A stretch of DNA of 42,529 bases from Vampirovibrio sp. (GTDB taxonomy: Bacteria; Cyanobacteriota; Vampirovibrionia; Vampirovibrionales; Vampirovibrionaceae), in the NCBI GenBank assembly GCA_021323475.1, contig JAJQJM010000006.1, forward strand, positions 1-42,529, written 5' to 3'. A program made the position numbers and the translations under genes. A model generated the notes under the pieces. The model saw only the letters and a list, made by a program, of their open reading frames with translations, did not search any database and was not told where the DNA came from. Positions within the stretch are counted from its first letter, which is position 1. The number at the start of each line of letters is the position of its first letter. Of the stretch, positions 1 through 7,997 are shown piece after piece.

Positions 1-2
1 AT

Positions 3-269
3 CTGAAGCGAACCGGCCAAAGTCCCCTGATGCTTTATGAGATCCAACGGCCGAGCCTGACCTTCTACGGAAAGCGTCGTGTTCCACGTTTTGTGGAAGA
101 AGACCGCCCCGAACTGGTCCAGGAGCTTAACAAAAACAAACAAACCTATGTGATTACAAAAAGCGCCTACCTGACCGACTTCAGCCAACTCATGCCTCCC
201 TCGCTGAAAGTCCGGATCCTTGAAAAAGGCCCTGTTTATAGTTTACTTTCTGTAGATAAAGCGCCCTGA
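3..269 (+). CDS. C-terminal fragment of a GT39/ArnT-like membrane glycosyltransferase (partial)
   Basis: The reading frame is open from base 3 with no stop, so this is the tail of a gene that begins before the window; the ATG at 30 is internal. About 88 residues are visible. They include the stretch YEIQRPSLTFYGKRRVPRF, which resembles the soluble C-terminal periplasmic domain of family-39 glycosyltransferases (ArnT/PMT type), where a conserved Pro-Ser-x-x-Phe-Tyr motif is common. Such enzymes use polyprenyl-phosphate sugars to modify lipid A or proteins. The next two genes, a polyprenyl-phosphate glycosyltransferase and a flippase-like protein, fit that pathway. The assignment rests on a short tail and is tentative; the acceptor is unknown. 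Confidence 0.6.
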   Translation: MKRTGQSPLMLYEIQRPSLTFYGKRRVPRFVEEDRPELVQELNKNKQTYVITKSAYLTDFSQLMPPSLKVRILEKGPVYSLLSVDKAP

Positions 270-291
270 GCCCCCAAACAGGAATGCAAGA

Positions 292-1323
292 ATGAGCAAC
301 ACACTCGCCTCCACCATGACTTATCCTGAAGCCCACCCCTATCATCCATCCCACCCCGCCGTCGATGTGTCTTTTATCATCCCGGTATACAACGAAGTGG
401 AAAACGTGGACGCCCTGATTCGGGAAGTGGCGCAGACCGGTCATCGCTTAAACCGCAGTTTTGAAATTGTGATCGTGGACGATGGCTCCAAAGATGGTAC
501 GGTGGCGGCGCTAAAGCACCTGGTAACAGAATTCCCCCAATTGCGGGTGGTCTGCCTGAAGCGGAACTTTGGCCAAACACCGGCCACGGCCGCTGGTTTC
601 CGCTATGCGCGCGGCAAATACTTCGTTACCCTGGACGGCGATTTACAGAATGATCCGGCCCAGGTGCCCGAAATCATCAACATGCTGGAAGCTGAGAACT
701 TGGATATCGTGTGCGGCTGGCGTAAGCACCGCCAGGATAAAGCCCTGACTCGCAAACTGCCCTCCATGATTGCCAACCGCATTATCGGCGCCACCACCGG
801 CGTCAGAATTCACGACTATGGCTGCTCCTTAAAGGTTTATCGCGCGGAAGTGGCCAAGGAGGTTCCTTTATACGGCGAAATGCACCGATTCATTCCAGCA
901 TTGGCCAGTATAGACGGCGCCGTTATCAAAGAAGTCCCCGTAAACCATCGGGCCCGTGTCGCCGGCACCAGCAAATATGGTTTATCGCGTACATTCAAGG
1001 TCATTCTGGACCTGTTGACCGTACTGTTCCTCAAGCGATTCCTGACCCGCCCGCTGCACGTATTCGGCCGGGCCGGCATGGGCTTCTTTATGGTAGGCGC
1101 CCTGCTGTTGACGTATCTGGTCATCGATAAACTGGCTTTCCATCATGATATCGGCACCCGGCCGCTGTTGACCCTGGGTATGCTGATGTTTATTACCGGT
1201 ATCCAGTTGATCAGCACCGGCTTGATTGCTGAAATTCAGGCCCGCACCTATTTTGAATCCCAGGACAAGCCGATTTTCAAGGTTCGCGAAGTGATTCAGC
1301 ATGACGCAGACAGCCTCGGCTAA
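292..1323 (+). CDS. Family 2 glycosyltransferase, polyprenyl-phosphate sugar synthase type (ArnC/DPM1-like)
   Basis: 343 residues. The GT-A catalytic domain starts near residue 25 (VSFIIPVYNE). It carries the nucleotide-binding VDDGS at about 62-66 and the metal-binding DGDLQND at about 115-121. After residue 255 there are two predicted membrane helices (about 258-281 and 293-316), the typical layout of ArnC/GtrB-type enzymes that load a sugar from a nucleotide donor onto undecaprenyl phosphate at the inner face of the plasma membrane. It lies 22 bp after the ArnT-like tail and overlaps the following membrane gene by 23 bp, so the three are probably co-transcribed. The sugar cannot be read from the sequence. 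Confidence 0.88.
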   Translation: MSNTLASTMTYPEAHPYHPSHPAVDVSFIIPVYNEVENVDALIREVAQTGHRLNRSFEIVIVDDGSKDGTVAALKHLVTEFPQLRVVCLKRNFGQTPATAAGFRYARGKYFVTLDGDLQNDPAQVPEIINMLEAENLDIVCGWRKHRQDKALTRKLPSMIANRIIGATTGVRIHDYGCSLKVYRAEVAKEVPLYGEMHRFIPALASIDGAVIKEVPVNHRARVAGTSKYGLSRTFKVILDLLTVLFLKRFLTRPLHVFGRAGMGFFMVGALLLTYLVIDKLAFHHDIGTRPLLTLGMLMFITGIQLISTGLIAEIQARTYFESQDKPIFKVREVIQHDADSLG

Positions 1324-2338
1324 CGCTTCGACTGACACACCTATGCCCCGAAAGATTTCGCTGAAATTGGTGATTAAGATCCTGGTCAGCGTGGTTCTGC
1401 TGGCACTATTACTGTACTATACCGGCTTTGAAAGCACCCTGAGCCGCCTGTCCGAGGCAAACCTCTGGTATGTGCCGGTCGGCGTGGCGCTTTATCTGGT
1501 TGCCCAGGTCATCAGCTCATACCGCTGGCAATTTTTAAGCGAGGCATTGGGTTTCAGACTCTCACTGCGGGAATACTACGATTATTACCTGATTGGCATG
1601 TTTTTTAACCTGTTTTTGCCCGGCGCTATTGGCGGGGATATGCTGCGGATGTTCTATCTGGCGAAAAGCGCCAACCGCAAAAAACGGGAGGCCCTGCTGA
1701 CGCTGCTGGCCGAGCGGGGCGTGGGTCTGGTTGCCTTGTTACTGCTCATTAGCGTGGTGTGCGTTACACCCGCCATGGCCGGGAGCGACCTGACCATTCC
1801 ATTGCAGCTGCCAGGCATGCCGGCCATGTTGATTGATTTACGATTGATTCTGCTATGCATGTCGGGGTTGATGGTCGCCGGATACATCGGCTTGTGGGTA
1901 GCTCCGCTGGAGCGACTGGCCGAGAAAATCCCCAAGCTGGAATTAATCGGCCAAGCCAAGGTCTATTGGGCCAATCTGGGGTTACTGGCAAAATCTGTTG
2001 CCCTGTCTGTATTTGTACACGGGCTGATGGTAGGCATGCACGTATTAATGGCTACAGCGCTGGGCGTCCATGTGGATTTACTTTATTTAACGGTGGTATA
2101 TGGGGTGGTTTCCCTGGCCAGCGTGTTGCCCATTGCCTTCAACGGCTTCGGCGTTCGGGAAGGCACCTACCTGCTGCTATTAACCAAAGCCGGACTCACC
2201 CCGGAAACCGCCATGGCCTTTGCATTTTACTGGGTTATTATTTCCACCTGCACATCATTATTTGGTGGATTAATTCTGGTGAAAGGGCATTATAAGACTC
2301 CCTCTCTTCAAGAAGAAACTGATATGATTGACAGTTGA
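1301..2338 (+). CDS. Flippase-like integral membrane protein, lysylphosphatidylglycerol synthase TM domain family (UPF0104)
   Basis: 345 residues, almost wholly hydrophobic with about eight membrane segments. The pattern matches the UPF0104 / LPG-synthase transmembrane family, including the loop LFLPGAIGGDMLRMFYL near residues 105-121 and a late FNGFGVREG motif. Members are often encoded beside glycosyltransferases and are proposed to move lipid-linked substrates; the soluble lysyl-transferase domain of MprF is absent. The start overlaps the upstream glycosyltransferase by 23 bp; a second in-frame ATG at 1343 would remove the overlap. The likely role is lipid or lipid-sugar translocation, inferred from context. 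Confidence 0.82.
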   Translation: MTQTASANASTDTPMPRKISLKLVIKILVSVVLLALLLYYTGFESTLSRLSEANLWYVPVGVALYLVAQVISSYRWQFLSEALGFRLSLREYYDYYLIGMFFNLFLPGAIGGDMLRMFYLAKSANRKKREALLTLLAERGVGLVALLLLISVVCVTPAMAGSDLTIPLQLPGMPAMLIDLRLILLCMSGLMVAGYIGLWVAPLERLAEKIPKLELIGQAKVYWANLGLLAKSVALSVFVHGLMVGMHVLMATALGVHVDLLYLTVVYGVVSLASVLPIAFNGFGVREGTYLLLLTKAGLTPETAMAFAFYWVIISTCTSLFGGLILVKGHYKTPSLQEETDMIDS

Positions 2339-2339
2339 G

Positions 2340-2357
2340 GAACAAATTTTTTTGTTC
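2340..2357 (+). terminator. AT-rich hairpin after the flippase-like gene
   Basis: The perfect inverted repeat GAACAAATTTTTTTGTTC begins 2 bases after the stop at 2338. It has a 7-bp stem and a TTTT loop. It could end the upstream operon, but there is no U-run after the stem, so it is a weak terminator candidate. Confidence 0.3.
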
Positions 2358-2523
2358 AGTATCGTTTCTTTCCCTATACAGAATTCAGCGCTCGTAAAAA
2401 CGCTCCCATTGGAGTTCATATATTAATATTTTCTTTACCTCCCAAAGGCTCTTATGGGACAATCCTAGTAAACGCTGAGGATCAACTTCAGGAACCCTTT
2501 CAAAACAAAATGAGGTTAACGCT

Positions 2524-4467
2524 TTGAAAAGCCATCTGTCCAAGTTTGTCCCCCCGCATGCCCTGATTGCCGTGCTGGCATTGTCCATCGGTATTTCTTC
2601 GCAATCGGGAATCGCTCGCGCAGATGATATACTGTCCCCGGCAGGCGATGTTCAGTCTACCGAAGAAGCGACCCCCACTCCATTAAGCGAATTCGCGCCC
2701 AATGAAGTTCGTCCGGCGCGCGGGCAAGGCTACGATCAGGGCCTTACTATCAGTAAGGTAGCCATTGAAGGCAACAAGCTGATTACAGCCGACAAAATCA
2801 AGGATTCCATGCTGATCCGTCCCGGCAGCCTATATAGCAAAAACACACTGAAGGAAGACCTGCGTCGTATCTACGATATGGGCTACTTCACCGAGAAAAT
2901 CAAGGCGGTTCCGGTTTCCACCAACGATGGGATCGTGTTGCGCATTGTGGTGCAGGAAAATGCCCCGGTAACCGGTGTGCATATTGAAGGCAACACCATT
3001 ATCGATGACAGCGAACTGCAAACCATTTTCGCCAACCAGACCGGCTTGCCACAGAATATTGGCCAGTTGAACGAAAGCATTGAGAAGGTTGAAAAGCTGT
3101 ATGCCGACAAAGGCTACGTGTTAGCGCGGGTTTCCAACATTGAGGATGATCCCGACGGCGTCATCAACCTGAAAATCAACGAAGGCATGATTGATAAAGT
3201 CCAGTTCGTGGGCAACCGCAAAACCAAGGATTTCGTCATTAAGCGCTTGATGACCACCAAAGTCGGCGACGTTTACAATGAGAAAAACCTGAGTGACGAC
3301 CTGAAGCGAATCTTCGGCACCCAGGCGTTTTCGGACGTTCGTCGGGTTATCACCGCCTCCCCGGACGATCCGGATAAGTACAACCTGACCGTTGAGGTCG
3401 ATGAAAAACGGACCGGCTCCATCTCTCTGGGCGGTGGTATCGATACCGGCACCGGTCTGTTCGGCTCCGTAGGATATAACGATCCGAACTTCCTGGGCCG
3501 TGGACAGAACGTGAACTCCATCTTCGCGGTCGGCTCGGGGATTATCGGCCGGAACCGCGCCACGCAGGCCAGCGCCCGCAGTTACCAGTTCGATGTAGGC
3601 TGGAGCGATCCCAGCTTTATGAACACGGCCAACTCGCTTAGCGCCAACGCTTATGGCCGTAACTACAGCAGCTTTAACATCCCGCTGGGCGTAGAGCGCC
3701 GTATTGGTAGCGAACTTGCCTGGGGCGCACCGCTGAAGAGCTTCAAAAACACTTCCATCGGTCTGAGCCTGCGGGGCGAGAACGTCCGCATTCAAGATTA
3801 CTCCAATAACAGTGATTTGCGTGAATTCAATATCAGCAAAAGCGACCGCAAGGAACAACTCAAGGGCGGTACGTTTGTGTCCCTGTCGCCCACCCTGGCG
3901 TTTGACACGCGGGACAACCGATTCAACCCCACCAGCGGCTGGCTGAACACGGTTTCCTTAACCGGAGCGTATGGCGCCGGCGGTACTTCTTACGGTATGG
4001 TTAGCGCCAACCTGCGGAAATACATTAAAATCCGCGACGGCATTACCCTGGCCCTGAACGCCCAGGGTGGTCATTCTTTGATGGGCGACATCCCGGCCTT
4101 CAACATGTACCGTTTGGGCGGCTCCTACTCGGTACGGGGCTTCCAGGAAGGCGGTCTGGGGATTGGCAACGGCTACCTGCTGAGCAGCGCCGAATTGCGC
4201 ACCAAAATTCCCGTATTCGGTAAATTGAAGCAGATTCCGGTGATTAATAGCCTGACGGCGGCGACTTTCCTGGATGCCGGTACGGTCTTGGGTGGTTCCA
4301 GCCTGAACTCCACGTTTAACCGTAAGGGCACCGGCATTGCGACCGGTCTTGGCCTGCGGATGAACATGCCCGGCGTTGGCCCGATTCGGATTGATTACGC
4401 GATTCCGCTGAGCGGCAAAGGAGATTACTCCCGGAACTGGAACTTCGGCATCGGCGAGAAATTCTAG
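2524..4467 (+). CDS. bamA: Outer membrane protein assembly factor BamA/Omp85, three POTRA domains
   Basis: 647 residues. An N-terminal signal peptide ends near ARA-DD (about residue 34). Three POTRA repeats follow (about 74-150, 151-224 and 225-297), each with the pattern V-x-[IF]-x-G-N. The rest is a 16-strand-type surface-antigen barrel with the conserved lid-loop motif SVRGFQEGG near 536-544 and a C-terminal phenylalanine, the usual outer-membrane sorting signal. Three POTRAs resemble cyanobacterial Omp85 rather than the five of proteobacterial BamA. The start is TTG with GAGG at 2512-2515. The protein inserts beta-barrel proteins into the outer membrane; its periplasmic chaperone Skp is encoded next. 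TamA is a less likely alternative, given the Skp partner. Confidence 0.92.
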   Translation: MKSHLSKFVPPHALIAVLALSIGISSQSGIARADDILSPAGDVQSTEEATPTPLSEFAPNEVRPARGQGYDQGLTISKVAIEGNKLITADKIKDSMLIRPGSLYSKNTLKEDLRRIYDMGYFTEKIKAVPVSTNDGIVLRIVVQENAPVTGVHIEGNTIIDDSELQTIFANQTGLPQNIGQLNESIEKVEKLYADKGYVLARVSNIEDDPDGVINLKINEGMIDKVQFVGNRKTKDFVIKRLMTTKVGDVYNEKNLSDDLKRIFGTQAFSDVRRVITASPDDPDKYNLTVEVDEKRTGSISLGGGIDTGTGLFGSVGYNDPNFLGRGQNVNSIFAVGSGIIGRNRATQASARSYQFDVGWSDPSFMNTANSLSANAYGRNYSSFNIPLGVERRIGSELAWGAPLKSFKNTSIGLSLRGENVRIQDYSNNSDLREFNISKSDRKEQLKGGTFVSLSPTLAFDTRDNRFNPTSGWLNTVSLTGAYGAGGTSYGMVSANLRKYIKIRDGITLALNAQGGHSLMGDIPAFNMYRLGGSYSVRGFQEGGLGIGNGYLLSSAELRTKIPVFGKLKQIPVINSLTAATFLDAGTVLGGSSLNSTFNRKGTGIATGLGLRMNMPGVGPIRIDYAIPLSGKGDYSRNWNFGIGEKF

Positions 4468-4504
4468 TATTTCCTGACGCAAAACCGGCCTGAAAACTCA
4501 GCGG

Positions 4505-4534
4505 GAACAAGACACAGCCTTTGGCATCTTGTTC
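4505..4534 (+). other. Hairpin between bamA and skp
   Basis: GAACAAGA (4505-4512) pairs with TCTTGTTC (4527-4534); inside, GCC pairs with GGC around a TTT loop. No U-run follows, so it is more likely an mRNA-stabilising or partial-attenuation element than a full terminator. Confidence 0.4.
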
Positions 4535-4557
4535 TATGTGGTAATTTCTGAAATAAT
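4529..4557 (+). promoter_or_regulatory. Candidate skp promoter
   Basis: TTGTTC (4529-4534) stands 17 bp before AATAAT (4552-4557), which has an extended TG one base upstream. It would start transcription about 35-40 bases before the skp start codon. The -35 match is weak. Confidence 0.35.
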
Positions 4558-4599
4558 CACACAAATTCAGGTACGTTTGTCTAAGGAGTTTTTTAATCC

Positions 4600-5088
4600 A
4601 TGAAACGTCTGCTAACCCTGGCTCTCTCCGCTCTGTTTATTCTGGTGGGCGGAATGCGCGCTGCTCATGCCGCTGATACGATCGGCACCGTCGATTATGA
4701 CAAGCTGGTCCGCTCTTACAACAAAGCCCAACTGTTCAGCGATGACATGAAAACCAAAGAAGCCGACTTGGAAAAGACCCGCGCCGAATACGTCAAACAG
4801 ATTCGCGAAGCAAAAACCAAGCAGCCCAATAACCCGGTTGCCGTTGATCAGTTGCAGAAGAGCCTGGAGGACAAGTTGTCCACCAAGGTGAACGAATACC
4901 GCAGTCTGCAGGAAAGCCAAGCCCAAGCACTGGAAAAAGAAATGAACAACGCCATTGAAACCGTGGCCAAAGGCAAGAACCTGTCCGTTATTCTGGCGAA
5001 GCAAACCGTATTCGTTGGTGGAACCGATATCACCAACGATGTGTTGTCCCGTCTGAACGCCGGTACGGCAACCACGACCACCAAGTAA
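4600..5088 (+). CDS. skp: Periplasmic chaperone Skp/OmpH family
   Basis: 162 residues. The signal peptide ends at AHA-AD (about residue 24). After a short beta segment (IGTVDYDKLV) comes a long charged alpha-helical coiled coil (about 40-130) rich in Lys, Glu and Gln, then a beta segment VFVGGTDITNDVLSRL, as in Skp trimers. Skp holds unfolded outer-membrane proteins in the periplasm and passes them to BamA, which is encoded just upstream. A strong AAGGAG at 4583-4588 supports the start. The usual following genes of this neighbourhood (lpxD, fabZ, lpxA) are absent; mutS comes next after a terminator. Confidence 0.88.
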   Translation: MKRLLTLALSALFILVGGMRAAHAADTIGTVDYDKLVRSYNKAQLFSDDMKTKEADLEKTRAEYVKQIREAKTKQPNNPVAVDQLQKSLEDKLSTKVNEYRSLQESQAQALEKEMNNAIETVAKGKNLSVILAKQTVFVGGTDITNDVLSRLNAGTATTTTK

Positions 5089-5110
5089 CATATCTAAATC
5101 AACTTCAATG

Positions 5111-5149
5111 AACCCCGGCTCTCAATCAGGCCGGGGTTTGTTGTTTTTT
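5111..5149 (+). terminator. Rho-independent terminator after skp
   Basis: AACCCCGG (5111-5118) pairs with CCGGGGTT (5131-5138) and is followed by a T-rich tract (TTTGTTGTTTTTT). It ends the bamA-skp transcript. Confidence 0.88.
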
Positions 5150-5207
5150 CCGGCGAGGATATTCAAAGCCGCTGCCCAGCATCTTTACAGACATTAACCC
5201 CAAAGGT

Positions 5208-5216
5208 TGCTACAAT
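5208..5216 (+). promoter_or_regulatory. Extended -10 element placing the mutS transcript start at its ATG
   Basis: TGCTACAAT fits the extended -10 pattern TGnTAtAAT. Its 3' end is 7 bases before the ATG at 5224, so a leaderless mRNA is possible. No good -35 is present at 17 bp; TTTACA at 5184-5189 lies too far away (21 bp). Confidence 0.35.
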
Positions 5217-5223
5217 CTTGCCC

Positions 5224-7830
5224 ATGAGAGAGACCGCCACCCAAAACGTACCGCCTGTCGCTCAAGGGCAATACAACACCATCAACTCCCTGACCGTCGA
5301 TCCGGCCAAGGCCACGCCCATGGTCGCCCAGTTTATTGAGGTTAAATCCCAGTATCCGGGAATTATCCTGTTTTACCGGATGGGCGATTTCTATGAAACC
5401 TTTTTTGAAGACGCCCTGATTACTGCCCGTGTACTGGAGATTACGCTGACCGGGCGTGAGGCCGGACAGTATGGACGCATCCCAATGGCGGGCATTCCGG
5501 TGAAAGCGGCCGAAGCCTATTTAACCAAGTTGCTGTCTCAGAATTTCAAGGTTGCCATTTGCGAACAGATGGAAGATCCGGCCCAGGCAAAGGGGTTGGT
5601 AAAACGGCAAGTCGTACGGGTGCTTTCCAGTGGCACGGTAACGGAACAATCCCTGCTGCGCCCGGAAGAGAACAATTTTCTGGCGGCCTTAACCATGAAG
5701 GACAAACAACAATGCGGCCTAGCGTACTGCGACATTACCACCGGCCAGTTCCTGGTCACGGAACTGACTTACCTGGAATTACTGTCGGAACTGGATCGCA
5801 TTCGCCCGGTGGAAATTCTGGTGAAAGGCAAGAAGCGCCGCGCCACCTCGGCCCAGGAACTGGACGAGTTTTTGCCGGATATACCCGCAGACATATCGGA
5901 TAATTACCGCTGCACCCCGCTGGGAGACGATGCATTTCGGGCATCCGACACTCAATTCATTCTGATGGATTTGCTGAAAGTCAAATCACTGGAAGGGTTT
6001 GGCCTGCCTGCCCTGCCTTTCGCATTGCAAGCCGCCGGGGTAATTGGCTATTACATCAGTCGGAATTTCTTGGAAAACACGCCGGTATTTAACGGCATTC
6101 GCAATTATTCGCTTCAGCAGACCGTCACCATGAACACCACGGCCCGCCGCAATTTGGAGTTGCTGGCCACGGTGAAGAATAATCAATACGAGGGCAGCTT
6201 GCTGTGGGTGCTAAATCGCACCTGTACCAGCATGGGCACCCGTTTGTTGCGGCAATGGATTAATCAGCCGCTAACCAACCTGAATGAAATCCATTCCCGA
6301 CTGGATGGAGTGGAAGAATTGGTGATGAGCCCCGCCATCCGGGAATCCATCCGCCATATTTTGCCGGATATTTATGATATCGAGCGACTCAGCACCAAGG
6401 TCGCCAATATTACGGCACAACCCAGGGATTTAATCGCCCTGAAGCAATCCATTGCCCGCATGCCCGATTTAAGCAATTTGCTGAAACCGCTGGAAACGTT
6501 TTACATTAGCCGGTTGCAGGCATTTCCGCCGGAATTGTTCAAGGTGATGGCGCTGATTGATCAGGCCATTGATGAAACCCCGGCGTTGAACCTGAAAGAA
6601 GGCGGCATCATCAGGCAGGGCTACCATGCGGAACTGGATCAGATGCGAGATTTAGTACGCAATCATGAAATCTGGTTGGCGGATTATGAGGCTGAGCAAC
6701 GGGAACGCACCGGCGTTAAAACACTGAAAGTCTCTTTTAACAGCGCATTCGGCTACTTTATTGAAGTGACCCGCGCCAATAGCAGCGCGGTTCCAGCAGA
6801 TTACCATCGGAAGCAGACCTTGACCAATGCCGAACGTTACACCACGGATGTGCTGAAAAACCATGAAGCGCAAGTGCTGGATGCCCAAAGCCGACAGTAC
6901 GAACTGGAATACAACCTGTTCATCGAGCTGCGGCAAAAATTGCTGGCGTATGCTCCCATTCTGGCGGACTGCGCTCAGCGGGTCGCGGTGCTGGATGTGC
7001 TGCAGTCGCTGGCCACAGTGGCCGTGGAGCAAAATTACGTGCGCCCGAAAGTGGATGATTCCTATGAAATCAATTTGCAGCAAAGTCGCCACCCAGTGGT
7101 GGAAAAAATGCTGCCATTGGGACGCTTTGTGCCCAACTGCGTGAGCTTGTCATCGGATTACAAGGAATATAAAATTCCGCAGATGATGATTATTACCGGC
7201 CCCAACATGGCCGGGAAGTCCACCTACATGCGACAGGTTGCGCTGATTGTGCTGATGGCCCAGATGGGGTCGTTCGTACCGGCCAGTTATGCTCGTATCG
7301 GGCTGGTGGATGGCATATACACCCGCGTTGGCGCCGTGGATGACTTATCCAGCGGGCAGTCCACCTTTATGGTGGAAATGAACGAGACCGCGCAAATTCT
7401 GCATGGGGCCACGCAGCGTAGTTTGGTACTGCTGGATGAAGTGGGTCGCGGCACCAGCACCTACGATGGGGTTTCCATTGCCTGGGCGGTGTCGGAGTAT
7501 ATGGCCAATAAAATCGGTTGCCGCACCCTGTTTGCTACCCACTATCACGAACTCAACACGCTGGAGCAAACCAACTTAAAAATCGCCAATTACCGGGTCT
7601 GCGTAACAGAGGCCAACGGGGAAATTGAGTTTCTGCACACCGTGGAACCGGGCGCCGCCCAAAAGAGCTACGGCATTCAGGTGGCTAAAATGGCGGGCAT
7701 TCCCGGCGAAGTGATTCAAAAAGCCGAAGCCCTGCTGACACAGATGCAAAAAAAGGAGTTGGCCGTGGTGGAGGCTCGTCGCAAAGAAAAAGCCGAAGAG
7801 ACCGAAGCGCCCCAACTCAGTTTGTTTTAG
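5224..7830 (+). CDS. mutS: DNA mismatch repair ATPase MutS
   Basis: About 868 residues, normal for MutS1. Domain I holds the mismatch-reading FYE in GDFYETFFEDA (near residue 58 from the TTG). The connector, lever and clamp domains follow. The ABC-type ATPase has Walker A GPNMAGKST (near 661) and the signature/Walker B segment LLDEVGRGTST. The last residues QLSLF form a sliding-clamp binding motif. The protein binds mismatches and recruits MutL, which is not encoded here. A TTG at 5218 lies two codons upstream of the ATG chosen. There is no strong ribosome-binding site, only AAAGG at 5202-5206, and conserved sequence begins near residue 36, so the exact start is uncertain. Confidence 0.96.
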   Translation: MRETATQNVPPVAQGQYNTINSLTVDPAKATPMVAQFIEVKSQYPGIILFYRMGDFYETFFEDALITARVLEITLTGREAGQYGRIPMAGIPVKAAEAYLTKLLSQNFKVAICEQMEDPAQAKGLVKRQVVRVLSSGTVTEQSLLRPEENNFLAALTMKDKQQCGLAYCDITTGQFLVTELTYLELLSELDRIRPVEILVKGKKRRATSAQELDEFLPDIPADISDNYRCTPLGDDAFRASDTQFILMDLLKVKSLEGFGLPALPFALQAAGVIGYYISRNFLENTPVFNGIRNYSLQQTVTMNTTARRNLELLATVKNNQYEGSLLWVLNRTCTSMGTRLLRQWINQPLTNLNEIHSRLDGVEELVMSPAIRESIRHILPDIYDIERLSTKVANITAQPRDLIALKQSIARMPDLSNLLKPLETFYISRLQAFPPELFKVMALIDQAIDETPALNLKEGGIIRQGYHAELDQMRDLVRNHEIWLADYEAEQRERTGVKTLKVSFNSAFGYFIEVTRANSSAVPADYHRKQTLTNAERYTTDVLKNHEAQVLDAQSRQYELEYNLFIELRQKLLAYAPILADCAQRVAVLDVLQSLATVAVEQNYVRPKVDDSYEINLQQSRHPVVEKMLPLGRFVPNCVSLSSDYKEYKIPQMMIITGPNMAGKSTYMRQVALIVLMAQMGSFVPASYARIGLVDGIYTRVGAVDDLSSGQSTFMVEMNETAQILHGATQRSLVLLDEVGRGTSTYDGVSIAWAVSEYMANKIGCRTLFATHYHELNTLEQTNLKIANYRVCVTEANGEIEFLHTVEPGAAQKSYGIQVAKMAGIPGEVIQKAEALLTQMQKKELAVVEARRKEKAEETEAPQLSLF

Positions 7831-7887
7831 AGAGTATATTTTTGCAGAGTTTGTTCTTGCGGCCTTGACTGCGGTAGACTGAAAGGA

Positions 7888-7912
7888 TCCCTGGAGGTTC
7901 TTCCCTCAGGGA
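7888..7912 (+). other. Hairpin in the mutS-mnmE gap
   Basis: TCCCTGGAGG can pair with CCTCAGGGA (one bulged base) around a short loop. No T-run follows, so it is probably not a terminator. It sits about 85 bases before the mnmE start and may be part of its leader. Confidence 0.3.
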
Positions 7913-7986
7913 AGTGTCGCCGCTCACGATTGAACCGTTCGACACATCCAAGCAAGCCACTCAGAAGGTATTCCGAAAAGGTAGCC

Positions 7987-7991
7987 AAAGG
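7987..7991 (+). promoter_or_regulatory. Ribosome-binding site that sets the mnmE start
   Basis: AAAGG lies 6 bases before the ATG at 7998. The upstream in-frame GTG at 7914 would add 28 residues with no family similarity, so 7998 is preferred. Confidence 0.55.
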
Positions 7992-7997
7992 TATCCT

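Noticed and set aside
2340-2357. LexA/SOS box
   Set aside because: GAAC and GTTC are 10 bases apart, not the 4 required for the Gram-positive/cyanobacterial-type box.
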